From assembly GCA_017436605.1 (NCBI GenBank), contig JAFSCW010000080.1, forward strand, positions 1 through 43,750: 43,750 bases of DNA, given 5' to 3'. The stretch comes from Clostridia bacterium. GTDB lineage: Bacteria > Bacillota > Clostridia > Christensenellales > Aristaeellaceae. This document shows positions 32,140-40,109 of the stretch, piece by piece (position 1 is the first letter of the stretch; every line of letters begins with the position of its first letter). The notes below the pieces were generated by a model. That model made no database searches. It saw only the letters and a program-made list of their open reading frames with translations, and had not been told where the DNA came from. Position numbers and translations under genes: made by a program.

Positions 32140-33150
32140 ATGCTGTATGTATCTTATGAGGAGGCGGTCGCGGCGATGCGGCGCGGCCTTGCGAAGCTGA
32201 TGCCCGGGGAGACGGCGCAGCGCTTTGCGGAGATCTTCGCGGGGAATTCCTTCGACGGCGTGCACAGCCATGGCATGAACCGCTTCCCGCGCTATATCGC
32301 GGATATTCAAAGCGGTTTGTGCGATGCTTCGGTCACGCAGGCGGAGCGTGTGAGCGGTCTTGGCGGTCTGGAGGTCTGGGATGCGCATTTTGGCATCGGC
32401 CCGCTGATCGCCCAGCAGATGACGGAGCGCGCAATCGAGCTGGCCGGGACGCATGGCATTGCCTGTGTGGCCCTGCGCAACAACAGCCACTGGCTGCGCG
32501 CGGGCCGCTATGGCCTGATGATGGCGGACGCAGGCATGATGGGCCTGTGCATGACCAATACCTGCATGAACCTGGTCGCCTACGGCGCGAAGGAGCCGTC
32601 CACGGGCAATAACCCGATCACCATCGCGATTCCGCGCAGGGCCGGCAGTCTGGTGATGGACATGGCCGTCAGCCAGTATGCGTTCGGCAAGCTGGAAATC
32701 ATGGCCCAGCAGGGAAAGATGCTCGATGCGGCCTGCGGCTATGACGCGGCCGGGCAGCCGACAGCCGATCCCAAAGAAATTGTCAATAGCGGCCTGATGA
32801 TGCCGATGGCCCTGTGGAAGGGCAGCGCGCTGTCGATCATGATCGACATGATGGCGTCGATGCTGTCTCTGGGACGGACGTCGCTTGAAATCGGCAAGCC
32901 GTCGGACGGCGAAAAGGGTATGAGCCAGCTGTTCATCTGCATGAATCCTGCTGCGGTGGTCGATATGGACGCGGCGGATGAAAAGATCGAAAAGACGGCT
33001 GCGTTCCTTGAGCAGCTTGAGCCGATGCAGGGCATGAGCGGCGTTCATGCGCCGGGCGCAAATCTCCAGAAAACGCGCGCGCGCAGCCGGGCGGAGGGAA
33101 TTCCCGTGACCAGGGAAACATGGGAAAAGATCCTGCAGGCAGGCGCATAA
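32140..33150 (+). CDS. Ldh2-family NAD(P)-dependent oxidoreductase, YiaK type
   Basis: 336 aa, the length of E. coli YiaK (2,3-diketo-L-gulonate reductase). Motifs agree along the chain: SHGMNRFPRYI (about 44-54), catalytic-region LRNNSHWLRAGRYG (about 112-125), GNNPITIAIP, VMDMAVSQYAFGKLE and LPMALWKGSALSIMIDM-like (here MMPMALWKGSALSIMIDM). The family uses an unusual fold rather than a Rossmann domain and reduces 2-keto acids. The dehydrogenase assignment is firm; the exact substrate is uncertain because no other ascorbate or gulonate genes adjoin. The ATG follows GAAGGAGGA. Confidence 0.85.
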   Translation: MLYVSYEEAVAAMRRGLAKLMPGETAQRFAEIFAGNSFDGVHSHGMNRFPRYIADIQSGLCDASVTQAERVSGLGGLEVWDAHFGIGPLIAQQMTERAIELAGTHGIACVALRNNSHWLRAGRYGLMMADAGMMGLCMTNTCMNLVAYGAKEPSTGNNPITIAIPRRAGSLVMDMAVSQYAFGKLEIMAQQGKMLDAACGYDAAGQPTADPKEIVNSGLMMPMALWKGSALSIMIDMMASMLSLGRTSLEIGKPSDGEKGMSQLFICMNPAAVVDMDAADEKIEKTAAFLEQLEPMQGMSGVHAPGANLQKTRARSRAEGIPVTRETWEKILQAGA

Positions 33151-33155
33151 AGCAA

Positions 33156-33185
33156 AAAACCTTCCTCATCCGGGAAGGTTTTGAT
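33156..33185 (+). terminator. Terminator of the YiaK-type gene
   Basis: AAAACCTTCC/GGAAGGTTTT, 10-bp stem with a T-rich tail. The minus-strand A/T run also suits the convergent gene. Confidence 0.88.
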
Positions 33186-33200
33186 TTTATTCGGGCCATG

Positions 33201-33758
33201 TCAGTCCCTTCGGGGCTTGTAGATGATTTCATGCTCGATGCTTGCCCAGAGATCCATCTGCGGCGTGCGCAGCTGAATCTCGGCGGGGATGGGACAGTCG
33301 AGCCCGCTGACGGCGATCTGCACGAGCAGATGCAGGCTTTTGTAGCCGCTGCGCTTGGGCCAGCGGATATAGTCGTGCTCGGCGAAGCAGGAAAGAACGG
33401 CCGATTCGCGCAGAAGCGATGCGAAGCTGTATACGGCGGATACGTCGCAGAGCACGACGCGCAGCCCGGCGACGTCGCGCAGCGCGCAGGCAGCCATCTG
33501 CGCGGAGGCGGGAAGACCCTTTTTGCGGAGCTTATCGCGGATGGACGCAGGGCTTTTGAGCCGGAACGTGATCTCCCGGATGCATTCCCTGCCGGACAGG
33601 GCGGCATGGCGTCCGCGCAGGACGCTGATTTCGCGCAGCGCGGTTTCGACTGCGGCGGCATACGGGCTGTAAAACGCGGGCGGAAAATCAGGATCCGGTA
33701 TGCGCAGCATGCCGGAGGGCATCTTTTGTGCGGCGGACATGGCGTCTGGTCGATGCAA
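33201..33758 (-). CDS. RelA/SpoT-domain protein, small alarmone synthetase type
   Basis: 185 aa from a TTG start at 33758, chosen because GAGGTGA lies 7 nt upstream; an ATG at 33740 has no nearby ribosome binding site. It has a single (p)ppGpp synthetase domain: ITFRLKSPASIRDKLRKKG, LRDVAGLRVVL, HDYIRWPKRSGYKSLHLLV, PAEIQLRTPQMDLWASIEHEIIYK. No hydrolase (HD), TGS or ACT domain. This is the layout of RelP/RelQ enzymes, slightly shorter than their usual 210 aa. It would make pppGpp/ppGpp from GTP/GDP and ATP under stress. It is divergent from the GT-C cluster. Confidence 0.85.
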   Translation of the reverse strand: MHRPDAMSAAQKMPSGMLRIPDPDFPPAFYSPYAAAVETALREISVLRGRHAALSGRECIREITFRLKSPASIRDKLRKKGLPASAQMAACALRDVAGLRVVLCDVSAVYSFASLLRESAVLSCFAEHDYIRWPKRSGYKSLHLLVQIAVSGLDCPIPAEIQLRTPQMDLWASIEHEIIYKPRRD

Positions 33759-33960
33759 TCGGATTCACCTCGGATTCTGATGTTGGGCGGGAAAGGGACG
33801 TAAGATGAGCATAGCACGCCTGTTTGAACGGAGCGCGGCGGATGCGGGAAGCAAATGCGGCGGCTTCTGACAAAATGGCCTGCGGACAAGCGAACGCCGC
33901 AAGAAAGCTGATCCAGCATATGAACGGCAGGGGGAATTTATGCCGCCGCCGATTTCGCGC

Positions 33961-33989
33961 TGTACAGAAGGAGGGTTTTTCAGTATAAT
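33961..33989 (+). promoter_or_regulatory. Promoter of the GT-C cluster
   Basis: TGTACA (33961-33966), 17-bp spacer, TATAAT (33984-33989), 42 bp before the ATG. Confidence 0.6.
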
Positions 33990-34030
33990 AAACAGGGATA
34001 AAATTGATATCCGTGAAAGGAATTGGGACC

Positions 34031-35440
34031 ATGACAAAAGACTTTGTAAGCGACGGCCTGCGCTCAGCCCTGAAGCGGCAGCCCGGCCGCGCCGCAAAAG
34101 CGGCGCTCTGGGCGCTGTCGATCGCGGTCTTCTATGTGTTTGCGCGCTGTGCGCGGTATGCGAAAATTGACGAATTCAGCGGCTATCGCATGGATGAGCT
34201 GATTACGATCACGGCGATTGTATATACGGCGATCTATGCCGTTTCGCATGGCGTGCAGCTTGGCGCATGCCGGCGCATGACGCTCGGCGTGCATGTGCTT
34301 CTGGCGGTCGTGACGGGCGCTGTCCTGCTGGGCAAGATCTCTTTGCTGGATTATGTCAGCGACGACTATTCGATCTTCCTGAGCAACTGGATCTACGAGT
34401 ATTCGCAGATGGGCGTCAGGGAAGGCCTGGGCCGCTATATCGGCAGCGACTATACGCCGCCGTATCTGTATCTGCTGCAGATCATCTCCCGGGTGGAGAA
34501 TTACCCGTGGCAGTACATGGTCAAGGCGATTTCGATCGCTGCGGAGATCCTGATGGCGTACGCGCTGATGAAGCTGGCGTCCCTGAGAGTTCGCGGCGAG
34601 GGCGCGCAGATCATGGTTTTTCACATGGCCTCGCTTCTGCCGACGGTCGTCTTCAACGGCGCGTACTGGGGGCAGTGCGATGTGATCTATACCTCCCTTT
34701 GCCTGATGGCGCTGTACAGCGGCCTCAAAAAGCGCAGCGCACGCAGCATGATCTTCTTCGGCCTGGCGCTTTCCTTCAAGCTGCAGACCGTATTCTTCCT
34801 GCCGGTGATGCTGCCGCTGTGGCTGCTAAGGGACATCAAGCTCCGCCATCTGGTGCTGATTCCGGCGGCGTATATGGCGATGATGGTTCCGGCGCTGTGG
34901 GGCGGCAAATCGCTGCATCATGTGCTGACCGTCTATATCCAGCAGTCGGGCAATTATAACTTCATTTCCATGAACGCGCCGAACTGGTATCAGTTCCTGC
35001 CGGATCTGGGCAGCGAGCTGCTGTATAACATGTTTGGTTCGATGGCCATGGCGCTGGGCTTTGCCTGCATGATGGCGATGTGCGCGCTGGTATGCATGTA
35101 CCGCAGGAACCTCACCACGGACAGCGTGGTGCTTTCCTGCCTGGTGATGCTCGCGGGCATTCCGTATTTCCTGCCGAAGATGCACGAGCGCTATACCTTC
35201 GGCGCGGACGTGCTGGCGCTGGTCGCTGCGGCATACAGGCCGGGCAGGCGCGCGCTCCTGCCGCTGTGCTTCGGCTTTGCGTCCTATGTGGCGTATACGG
35301 CGGGCCTTCCGGGCGAGAGGATCATGGATCTCAAATGGGCGGCGATGTTCCAGGGCGCGGGCCTTGCGCTGGCCGCTGCGGAATTGTATCGCTCGCTGGC
35401 GAAACCGGAGTCCGATGCGCTTGCGGAGGTGAAGGCATGA
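34031..35440 (+). CDS. GT-C-like polytopic glycosyltransferase, paralogue A
   Basis: 469 aa, about ten to eleven membrane helices. The first large extracytoplasmic loop has LDYVSDDYSIFLSNWIYEY (D107, D111, D112), the acidic signature expected of GT-C enzymes that use polyprenyl-linked sugars. Later come YWGQCDVIY, LSFKLQTVFFLP and a terminal LPKMHERYTFGAD (H385-E386-R387). The ATG at 34031 follows AAAGGA by 9 nt; an upstream in-frame ATG at 34004 is unsupported. It overlaps the next gene by ATGA. Probable role: addition of a sugar to an exported envelope glycan. The specific reaction is unknown. Confidence 0.8.
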   Translation: MTKDFVSDGLRSALKRQPGRAAKAALWALSIAVFYVFARCARYAKIDEFSGYRMDELITITAIVYTAIYAVSHGVQLGACRRMTLGVHVLLAVVTGAVLLGKISLLDYVSDDYSIFLSNWIYEYSQMGVREGLGRYIGSDYTPPYLYLLQIISRVENYPWQYMVKAISIAAEILMAYALMKLASLRVRGEGAQIMVFHMASLLPTVVFNGAYWGQCDVIYTSLCLMALYSGLKKRSARSMIFFGLALSFKLQTVFFLPVMLPLWLLRDIKLRHLVLIPAAYMAMMVPALWGGKSLHHVLTVYIQQSGNYNFISMNAPNWYQFLPDLGSELLYNMFGSMAMALGFACMMAMCALVCMYRRNLTTDSVVLSCLVMLAGIPYFLPKMHERYTFGADVLALVAAAYRPGRRALLPLCFGFASYVAYTAGLPGERIMDLKWAAMFQGAGLALAAAELYRSLAKPESDALAEVKA

Positions 35441-36831
35441 TGAACGAAAAGAAATGCGCGATAACGGCCCGTGGGATGCTCAGCGATCCGGTCCGCGCGC
35501 TGATGACGTATGACGTCTGCCGAAAAGGGCAGCTGCTGCTGGGCGCTGTGCTGATGGCGGTGTTTTATGCGCTGGTGATGAAGCTCGGCGCAGCGATGGA
35601 CGGCGTCGCGGTGATCGCGGCGGTCGGCGTGCTCGGCGCGGCAATCCTGACGGCGTTTGCCTGGGGCGCGCTTTCCGGCAAGCAGCCGATGATGGTGCTT
35701 TTGTGCCTGGCGGCGATGAGCATGCTCGCCGTCGGCGCGCATCTGGCGATGCTGGATATCACGCCGGGGCGCTATCCGAATCTGCTCAAGCCGATGCTGG
35801 ACGACATGTGGAATTACGAGCTGGTGACGGCGATGGCCTGGGAGGACGGCAGCTGGTCGGGCGTGTATCTGATCGTGATGGCGCTTGTCTCCCGGCTGGA
35901 GAGCTTCTCGCAGCTCTATGCGCTCAAGCTCTTTGACATGATCTGTCAGTGTCTGGCGGCGGGCGCGGTGCTTCGCCTCGCGCTTTTGCGCGGCGCGAAG
36001 ACGACCGGCGCGATGGCGGCGATGTTCTGCGCGGTGCTTGCGCCGACGATGCTGATGAACGCCGGCGTCTGGGCGCAGTGCGACGCGACGTTTGCGATGC
36101 TGACGCTTTGGGGCCTTGTGCTGCTGCTTGGCGGCCGCCCGATGCTCGGCTGTGTGCTCTGGGGCGCTGCGCTGGGCACGAAGCTGCAAAGCGCGTTCCT
36201 CTTCCCGCTGCTGATCGTGCTGTTTATGGAAAACAGGGTGCAGCTGCGTCATCTTCTTGCGCTGATTCTGGCGGCTTTCCTCAGCCAGATCGCGATCGTG
36301 CTGGATGGTCAGGGCGTCATGTCCATGATCACGCGCTATGCGCTGCAGCTGGACGACGCGCGCTGGGGAACTGTCGGCCTTGCCGACTGCGCGCCGGGCG
36401 TGTACGGCCTGATGCGCATTGCCTCCGTCCGCGAATTCAGCGGCATGGGTCTGTATTTCGGCATCGCCTGCGCGCTGCTGACGGTGATGGCGCTGCTGCG
36501 CAGCAGAAAGCCGCTGACAAACGACACGCTGATGATGGCTGCGCTGCTGCTTGGCTGCGGGCTGCCGCTCGTGCTGCCGCAGATGAACGCGCGCAGCCTG
36601 TATCTGGCGATCATGCTGGCTTTTGCCTGCGCGGGCAATGCGCGCAGGGTGATGGCGGCGGGGCTGCTGGAGTTCGTGTCGATCTGCAGCCACATGCTGG
36701 CGATCTTTGGCGGCGAGGTGATTCCGATGATTCCGATGAGCCTGCTGGCGATTGGGGCGGCGGTGCTCGTCCTGCTTGAGCTGCTCCCGCTCATCGGCGC
36801 GGGCAGGCGCGGGGAGGCGCAGGAAGCATGA
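35437..36831 (+). CDS. GT-C-like membrane protein, paralogue B with motif loss
   Basis: 464 aa, about ten membrane helices, and collinear with its two neighbours (VWAQCDATFAMLTLWGL; LGTKLQSAFLFP). The acidic loop is changed: where A has SDDYSIFL and C has GDYDIYL, B has GRYPNLL (R112, N115), and the terminal MHERY is MNARS (N384, A385). It therefore looks like a non-catalytic or altered-specificity paralogue. It overlaps both neighbours by ATGA, and GGAGGTGAAGG precedes its ATG, so it is still translated in step with them. It may be a structural partner (inference). Confidence 0.78.
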   Translation: MMNEKKCAITARGMLSDPVRALMTYDVCRKGQLLLGAVLMAVFYALVMKLGAAMDGVAVIAAVGVLGAAILTAFAWGALSGKQPMMVLLCLAAMSMLAVGAHLAMLDITPGRYPNLLKPMLDDMWNYELVTAMAWEDGSWSGVYLIVMALVSRLESFSQLYALKLFDMICQCLAAGAVLRLALLRGAKTTGAMAAMFCAVLAPTMLMNAGVWAQCDATFAMLTLWGLVLLLGGRPMLGCVLWGAALGTKLQSAFLFPLLIVLFMENRVQLRHLLALILAAFLSQIAIVLDGQGVMSMITRYALQLDDARWGTVGLADCAPGVYGLMRIASVREFSGMGLYFGIACALLTVMALLRSRKPLTNDTLMMAALLLGCGLPLVLPQMNARSLYLAIMLAFACAGNARRVMAAGLLEFVSICSHMLAIFGGEVIPMIPMSLLAIGAAVLVLLELLPLIGAGRRGEAQEA

Positions 36832-38180
36832 CCGGAAAGAAGCTGAGCGCAGGGCTTGACCGCGCGGACGAGGCGCTGCGCGCGCTGCTCATGGGCAGGG
36901 GGATGCCGCTCTGGCCGGCTGCTGCCGTGACGTTTGCGGCGTTCTTCGCGCTGATGATGACCAGGACGCTGACGCAGCTCGCCGGCGCGGCGTTTGCCGC
37001 GCGCGCGGCGGCGGTGCTGATGCTCTGTCTGCCGCTTGCGGTGATGCTGGGCTTTGCGATGGATGCCGTGCGCAGCAGGGGCGGCGGGCTTTTTGCGGCT
37101 CTGGCAGCCTGCGCGCTGTGCGCGGTGGCGATGCTCGCGCGCGTGAGCTTTATCGAGCGCTCCTCCGGCGATTACGACATCTACCTCGCCGATTGGCTCA
37201 GTCGCCTTGCAGCGGGCTCCTTCGGCGAGGGCATGAGGGCGAATATCGGCGAATACAATGTGCTCTATCAGTATATTCTCTTTGTGATTACGCGCCTGCC
37301 TGTGCCCGCGCTGTATGCGGTCAAGGCGGTTTCCTTCATCGGCGACGCTTTCCTCGCGGGCGCTGCCGCGCGCCTTGCCGGGCGCGATGGCAGGCGGAGC
37401 CTTGCGGCCTTCGGCGTGGTGCTCCTTCTGCCGACGGTCGTGCTCAACGGCGGCATGTTCGCCCAGTGCGACAGCCTGTATGCGGCCTGCGCGCTCTGGG
37501 GTCTGGCGCTCTGCCTGGAGGGCAGGCCCGCGCGCTCGGCGGTCTGCTTTGCGCTCTCTCTGTCCTTCAAGCTCCAGAGCGTGTTCATCCTGCCGATGGT
37601 CGCTGTGCTCTGGGCGAACAGGAAATACACGCTGCGGGATGCGCTGGCGTTCGTCGGCGCGCTCTTTGCGGTGATGCTCCCGGCGCTGCTGGGCGGCAAG
37701 AGCGTCATGGATATCGTGGGCATCTATACCGCGCAGACGGGCATTTACACGGGTCTCAATTACAACGCGGCGAATTTCTTCGCGCTGATGCCGACAGAGG
37801 GGCTCGATGTGTACGCGTACGGCAATTTTGCCATGGCGCTGGCTTTCGGCGCATGCGCGCTGCTGGTGTATGCGGGCGTCCGCTCCGGGGAGAAAACGAC
37901 GGACGGACAGTATCTGCATTTGGCTCTTTTGATGGTGCTGGCCATCGTCTTCCTCCTGCCGAGGATGCATGAGCGGTATTTCTACATGGCGGGCGCGCTG
38001 AGCGCGGCGCTGGCCTGCAGGCGCGGCGGGCGGATGGTTCCTGCCGCGGCGCTCATTGAGCTGGCGATGCTTTCGACCTATTGGACGCTCTGCGTTTCTC
38101 TTTCGCAGGCGGCGCTGATGATGCTTGCGGCGCTTGCGATTCTGCTGTCGGCGGGAAATGGCGATTGCCGGGAAAGCTGA
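36828..38180 (+). CDS. GT-C-like polytopic glycosyltransferase, paralogue C
   Basis: 450 aa, about ten to eleven membrane helices. It keeps the catalytic-type motifs SSGDYDIYLADWLSRL (D115, D117), MFAQCDSLYAACALWGL, LSFKLQSVFILP and LPRMHERYFYMAG (H381-E382-R383). The ATG lies in the ATGA overlap with B. Along with A it is likely an active polyprenyl-phosphate-sugar-dependent transferase of the cell envelope. The end of the gene contains the -35 of the next promoter. Confidence 0.8.
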   Translation: MTGKKLSAGLDRADEALRALLMGRGMPLWPAAAVTFAAFFALMMTRTLTQLAGAAFAARAAAVLMLCLPLAVMLGFAMDAVRSRGGGLFAALAACALCAVAMLARVSFIERSSGDYDIYLADWLSRLAAGSFGEGMRANIGEYNVLYQYILFVITRLPVPALYAVKAVSFIGDAFLAGAAARLAGRDGRRSLAAFGVVLLLPTVVLNGGMFAQCDSLYAACALWGLALCLEGRPARSAVCFALSLSFKLQSVFILPMVAVLWANRKYTLRDALAFVGALFAVMLPALLGGKSVMDIVGIYTAQTGIYTGLNYNAANFFALMPTEGLDVYAYGNFAMALAFGACALLVYAGVRSGEKTTDGQYLHLALLMVLAIVFLLPRMHERYFYMAGALSAALACRRGGRMVPAAALIELAMLSTYWTLCVSLSQAALMMLAALAILLSAGNGDCRES

Positions 38181-38193
38181 AACGTGCTATAAT
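38165..38193 (+). promoter_or_regulatory. Promoter of the YheO-like regulator gene
   Basis: TTGCCG (38165-38170), 17-bp spacer, extended -10 TGCTATAAT (38185-38193). The -35 lies inside the preceding gene. Confidence 0.65.
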
Positions 38194-38255
38194 AAATCAA
38201 CAACCTGTCAATCGACGACAAAAGATGTATGCCATGTGCGGAACGGAGGCTGAAT

Positions 38256-38909
38256 ATGAATCGTGAAGAGATGCTGGCCTTTTTGAAGAATGTCGCCCGC
38301 GGCATTGCGACGATGTTCGGCCCGAATTGTGAGACGCTGGTGCATGATATGACGCGGCCGGGTCATCCGATTCTTGCGATCTATCATGGCACGGTGACCT
38401 CGCGCGAGGTCGGCTCGACGGCGGATATCTTCGGCGATATCGGCGATTACGACGAGACGATTTACGAGAAGAAGGACTACACCAACCAGCTGGTGCTCTC
38501 CCGCGACGGACGGACGCTCAAGAGTTCGACGTTCAACATCGTCGGCGAGGATTTCCATTTCGCGCTGGGCATCAACATGGACATCACCAACATGGTTCGT
38601 GCGACGCAGATGCTCTCCGAAATCACGGCGACCAGCGGCGAGCTGCAGCAGACGATTCTGCAGGATGCGCGCAGTCAGCTCGAGGAGCTTCTGCGCGAGT
38701 GCATCAGCGCCGTGGGCAAGGAGCCGGAGCTGATGAAGAAGACCGACCGCATGCGCATCATCCGCATGCTCTATAAGCGCCGCGCCTTCACCTATCAGAA
38801 ATCCGTGGCGATCGTCGCAGAGCGGCTGAACGTCTCCCGCTATACGGTCTATAAGTACATGCATGAGCTGGAAGAGGCGGAGAAGAAGGGCGAGCACCTG
38901 ACCGACTGA
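38256..38909 (+). CDS. YheO/DauR-type PAS and HTH regulator
   Basis: 217 aa. A PAS-like YheO domain (about 5-115: GPNCETLVHDMTRPGHPILAIYHGTVTSREVGS, and the FHFALGINMDIT strand) and a C-terminal HTH_22-type domain (about 165-210: KKTDRMRIIRMLYKRRAFTYQKSVAIVAERLNVSRYTVYKYMHEL). The Pseudomonas member DauR represses D-arginine catabolism; other members are unassigned. The ATG at 38256 follows GGAGG with 6-nt spacing. It appears monocistronic, so its targets are probably elsewhere. Confidence 0.88.
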   Translation: MNREEMLAFLKNVARGIATMFGPNCETLVHDMTRPGHPILAIYHGTVTSREVGSTADIFGDIGDYDETIYEKKDYTNQLVLSRDGRTLKSSTFNIVGEDFHFALGINMDITNMVRATQMLSEITATSGELQQTILQDARSQLEELLRECISAVGKEPELMKKTDRMRIIRMLYKRRAFTYQKSVAIVAERLNVSRYTVYKYMHELEEAEKKGEHLTD

Positions 38910-38914
38910 GCGGC

Positions 38915-39078
38915 GGGCTGTGCGGCGGGCTGTGCCCGCACCCGGTGACCTTCGGCTTGCTTCTAAGGGCATCATTCGCACGGTGGGCGCTCTGATGCCT
39001 TACCTGGCAATACGAGGACCTTGCTGGTCTGAATCCGCTGCGTACGGGCGGAGGGCCCTTCGCAGCTGCTTTGACGAG
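38915..39078. repeat. Non-coding GC-rich stretch, possible dispersed element
   Basis: After the YheO-like stop there is a 12-bp tandem duplication (GCGGCGGGCTGT twice), and a GGCATCA/TGATGCC stem (38968-38974 with 38993-38999). No gene with a start signal is visible on either strand. It may be a repeated intergenic element; copy number is unknown. Confidence 0.4.
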
Positions 39079-39082
39079 GCAA

Positions 39083-39118
39083 ATAACAAAAGCACCGATC
39101 AATCGGTGCTTTTGTTAT
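39083..39118. terminator. 17-bp bidirectional terminator overlapping the SLOG gene 3' end
   Basis: A perfect stem 39083-39099 with 39102-39118 (ATAACAAAAGCACCGAT and its complement), 2-nt apex. The stop codon of the minus-strand SLOG gene (39099-39101) and its last codons lie inside the hairpin. Confidence 0.88.
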
Positions 39119-39557
39119 GAGGCTGATAAATGCCGAGGTTGAGAATGGGCTTGCGTCCGATCATGCGGTCGATCGGCTCGTGAATCCGGCTTTCTGCGTG
39201 GTTGACATAACCGACAATCATGTCGCACTGATAAGCCATCCAGATGTTGCGGCGCGGTATGCAGGTGTCATCGCAGATGCCGGCAAGAATATCGGGGAGG
39301 AAAGCCCGGTCGTAGCCGCGGCGCAGCGAGCTGCCGGAGGGAGGATAGGCATATATCTGAACAAGACGAATCTGCGGATACTGCGCCTTGAGCGAGATGA
39401 CAACCTGTGCAGCCAGCGCATCGAATTCGCCGTAGCAGCCGTCCCAGAATTCCGTCACGCCGTATTGCGTAATCGCCTTGATAACGGCTTCGCGCAGGCT
39501 CGGTTCAAGGTCCTCCGGAATTTCGCGATGACCGAAAAAGGCACAGATCTTTGTCAT
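39099..39557 (-). CDS. SLOG-family (DUF1273/YpsA-like) nucleotide-binding protein
   Basis: 152 aa. It begins MTKICAFFGHREIPEDL, the FGHRE signature of YpsA/DUF1273 proteins, followed by WDGCYGEFDALAAQVV, the Gly-rich GxGEFD-type loop of the SLOG Rossmann-like fold; NIWMAYQCDMIVGYVNH is the usual third motif. SLOG proteins bind or cleave nucleotide-derived ligands, and some act in defence signalling, but YpsA-type members have no agreed reaction. The ATG at 39557 follows AGGAGGAG; the longer frame to 39587 has no support. It faces a divergent HTH gene across a shared 113-bp AT-rich promoter region. Confidence 0.82.
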   Translation of the reverse strand: MTKICAFFGHREIPEDLEPSLREAVIKAITQYGVTEFWDGCYGEFDALAAQVVISLKAQYPQIRLVQIYAYPPSGSSLRRGYDRAFLPDILAGICDDTCIPRRNIWMAYQCDMIVGYVNHAESRIHEPIDRMIGRKPILNLGIYQPHNKSTD

Positions 39558-39587
39558 ATAGTCTCCTCCTATTTCAAAGGGGATCAC

Positions 39588-39642
39588 TTAACAGTGAGTC
39601 CAATTATAATGAGTTATCTTATCTGAATTCATTATATATAAT
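39588..39642. promoter_or_regulatory. Divergent promoter region of the SLOG and HTH genes
   Basis: Minus-strand -10 TATAAT (39603-39608) with a poor -35. Plus-strand TTATCT (39614-39619), 17 bp, TATAAT (39637-39642). A small dyad CACTTAACAGTG lies near 39586-39597, in the leader of the SLOG gene. This is the most AT-rich segment of the central window. Confidence 0.5.
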
Positions 39643-39670
39643 AATCCCATCGAAGTAAAGAGGGGATTAT

Positions 39671-39916
39671 ATGCTGGTATACGAACAGAGTGATTATGGG
39701 TCAATTGAACTCAGAATCGAAGATATCCTCGCCCGGAAGAAAATTTCGAAGAATAGAATCTGCAAGGATTTGGATATACCCAGAGCTAATTTCAATCGCT
39801 ACTGCCGCAATGATTTTCAGCGTATCGACGCAGCGCTGATCTGTAAGCTGTGCTGGTATCTGGAGATTGATATCGGCGAGCTGGTCGTCTATAAACGTCC
39901 GAAGGAAGAGAAATAA
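39671..39916 (+). CDS. Small HTH (Cro/CI-type) DNA-binding protein
   Basis: 81 aa. Helix-turn-helix at about 12-60: IELRIEDILARKKISKNRICKDLDIPRANFNRYCRNDFQRIDAALICKLCWYLEIDIGELV, with the C-terminal helix typical of XRE-like single-domain regulators (LICKLCWYLEIDIGELV). No extra domain. The ATG follows GAGGGG. Its position opposite the SLOG gene suggests it regulates that gene and itself. Lys/Arg/Ile-rich codon and residue use differs from the Ala-rich neighbours, which hints at an acquired pair (inference). Confidence 0.82.
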   Translation: MLVYEQSDYGSIELRIEDILARKKISKNRICKDLDIPRANFNRYCRNDFQRIDAALICKLCWYLEIDIGELVVYKRPKEEK

Positions 39917-39920
39917 AGAA

Positions 39921-39946
39921 AGAGCATCGGCTTTTGCCGATGCTCT
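39921..39946 (+). terminator. Hairpin after the small HTH gene
   Basis: AGAGCATCGGC/GCCGATGCTCT, an 11-bp stem with a TTTT loop, followed by GATAATTT; the T-run is weak. Confidence 0.6.
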
Positions 39947-40109
39947 GATAATTTGCGTCAGAATCAGTTTCGGAGCGCCTGATGCGCGAACGAAACGGGT
40001 TTAGACCATGAAAGCCGTCGTATCGCAAAGCCGGGCGCCGGAGGCCCATCCGGCCGATCGGCGCCATGAAGAAGCAAGGCGAAGCGCAGCGGCAGCGCGC
40101 ACTGCGCGC

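Noticed and set aside
38788..39102. Minus-strand 104-codon frame across the YheO-like gene end
   Set aside because: No start signal, Arg/Ser/Pro-rich, and it overlaps both a real gene and a terminator. Treated as a feature of the repeat-like stretch.
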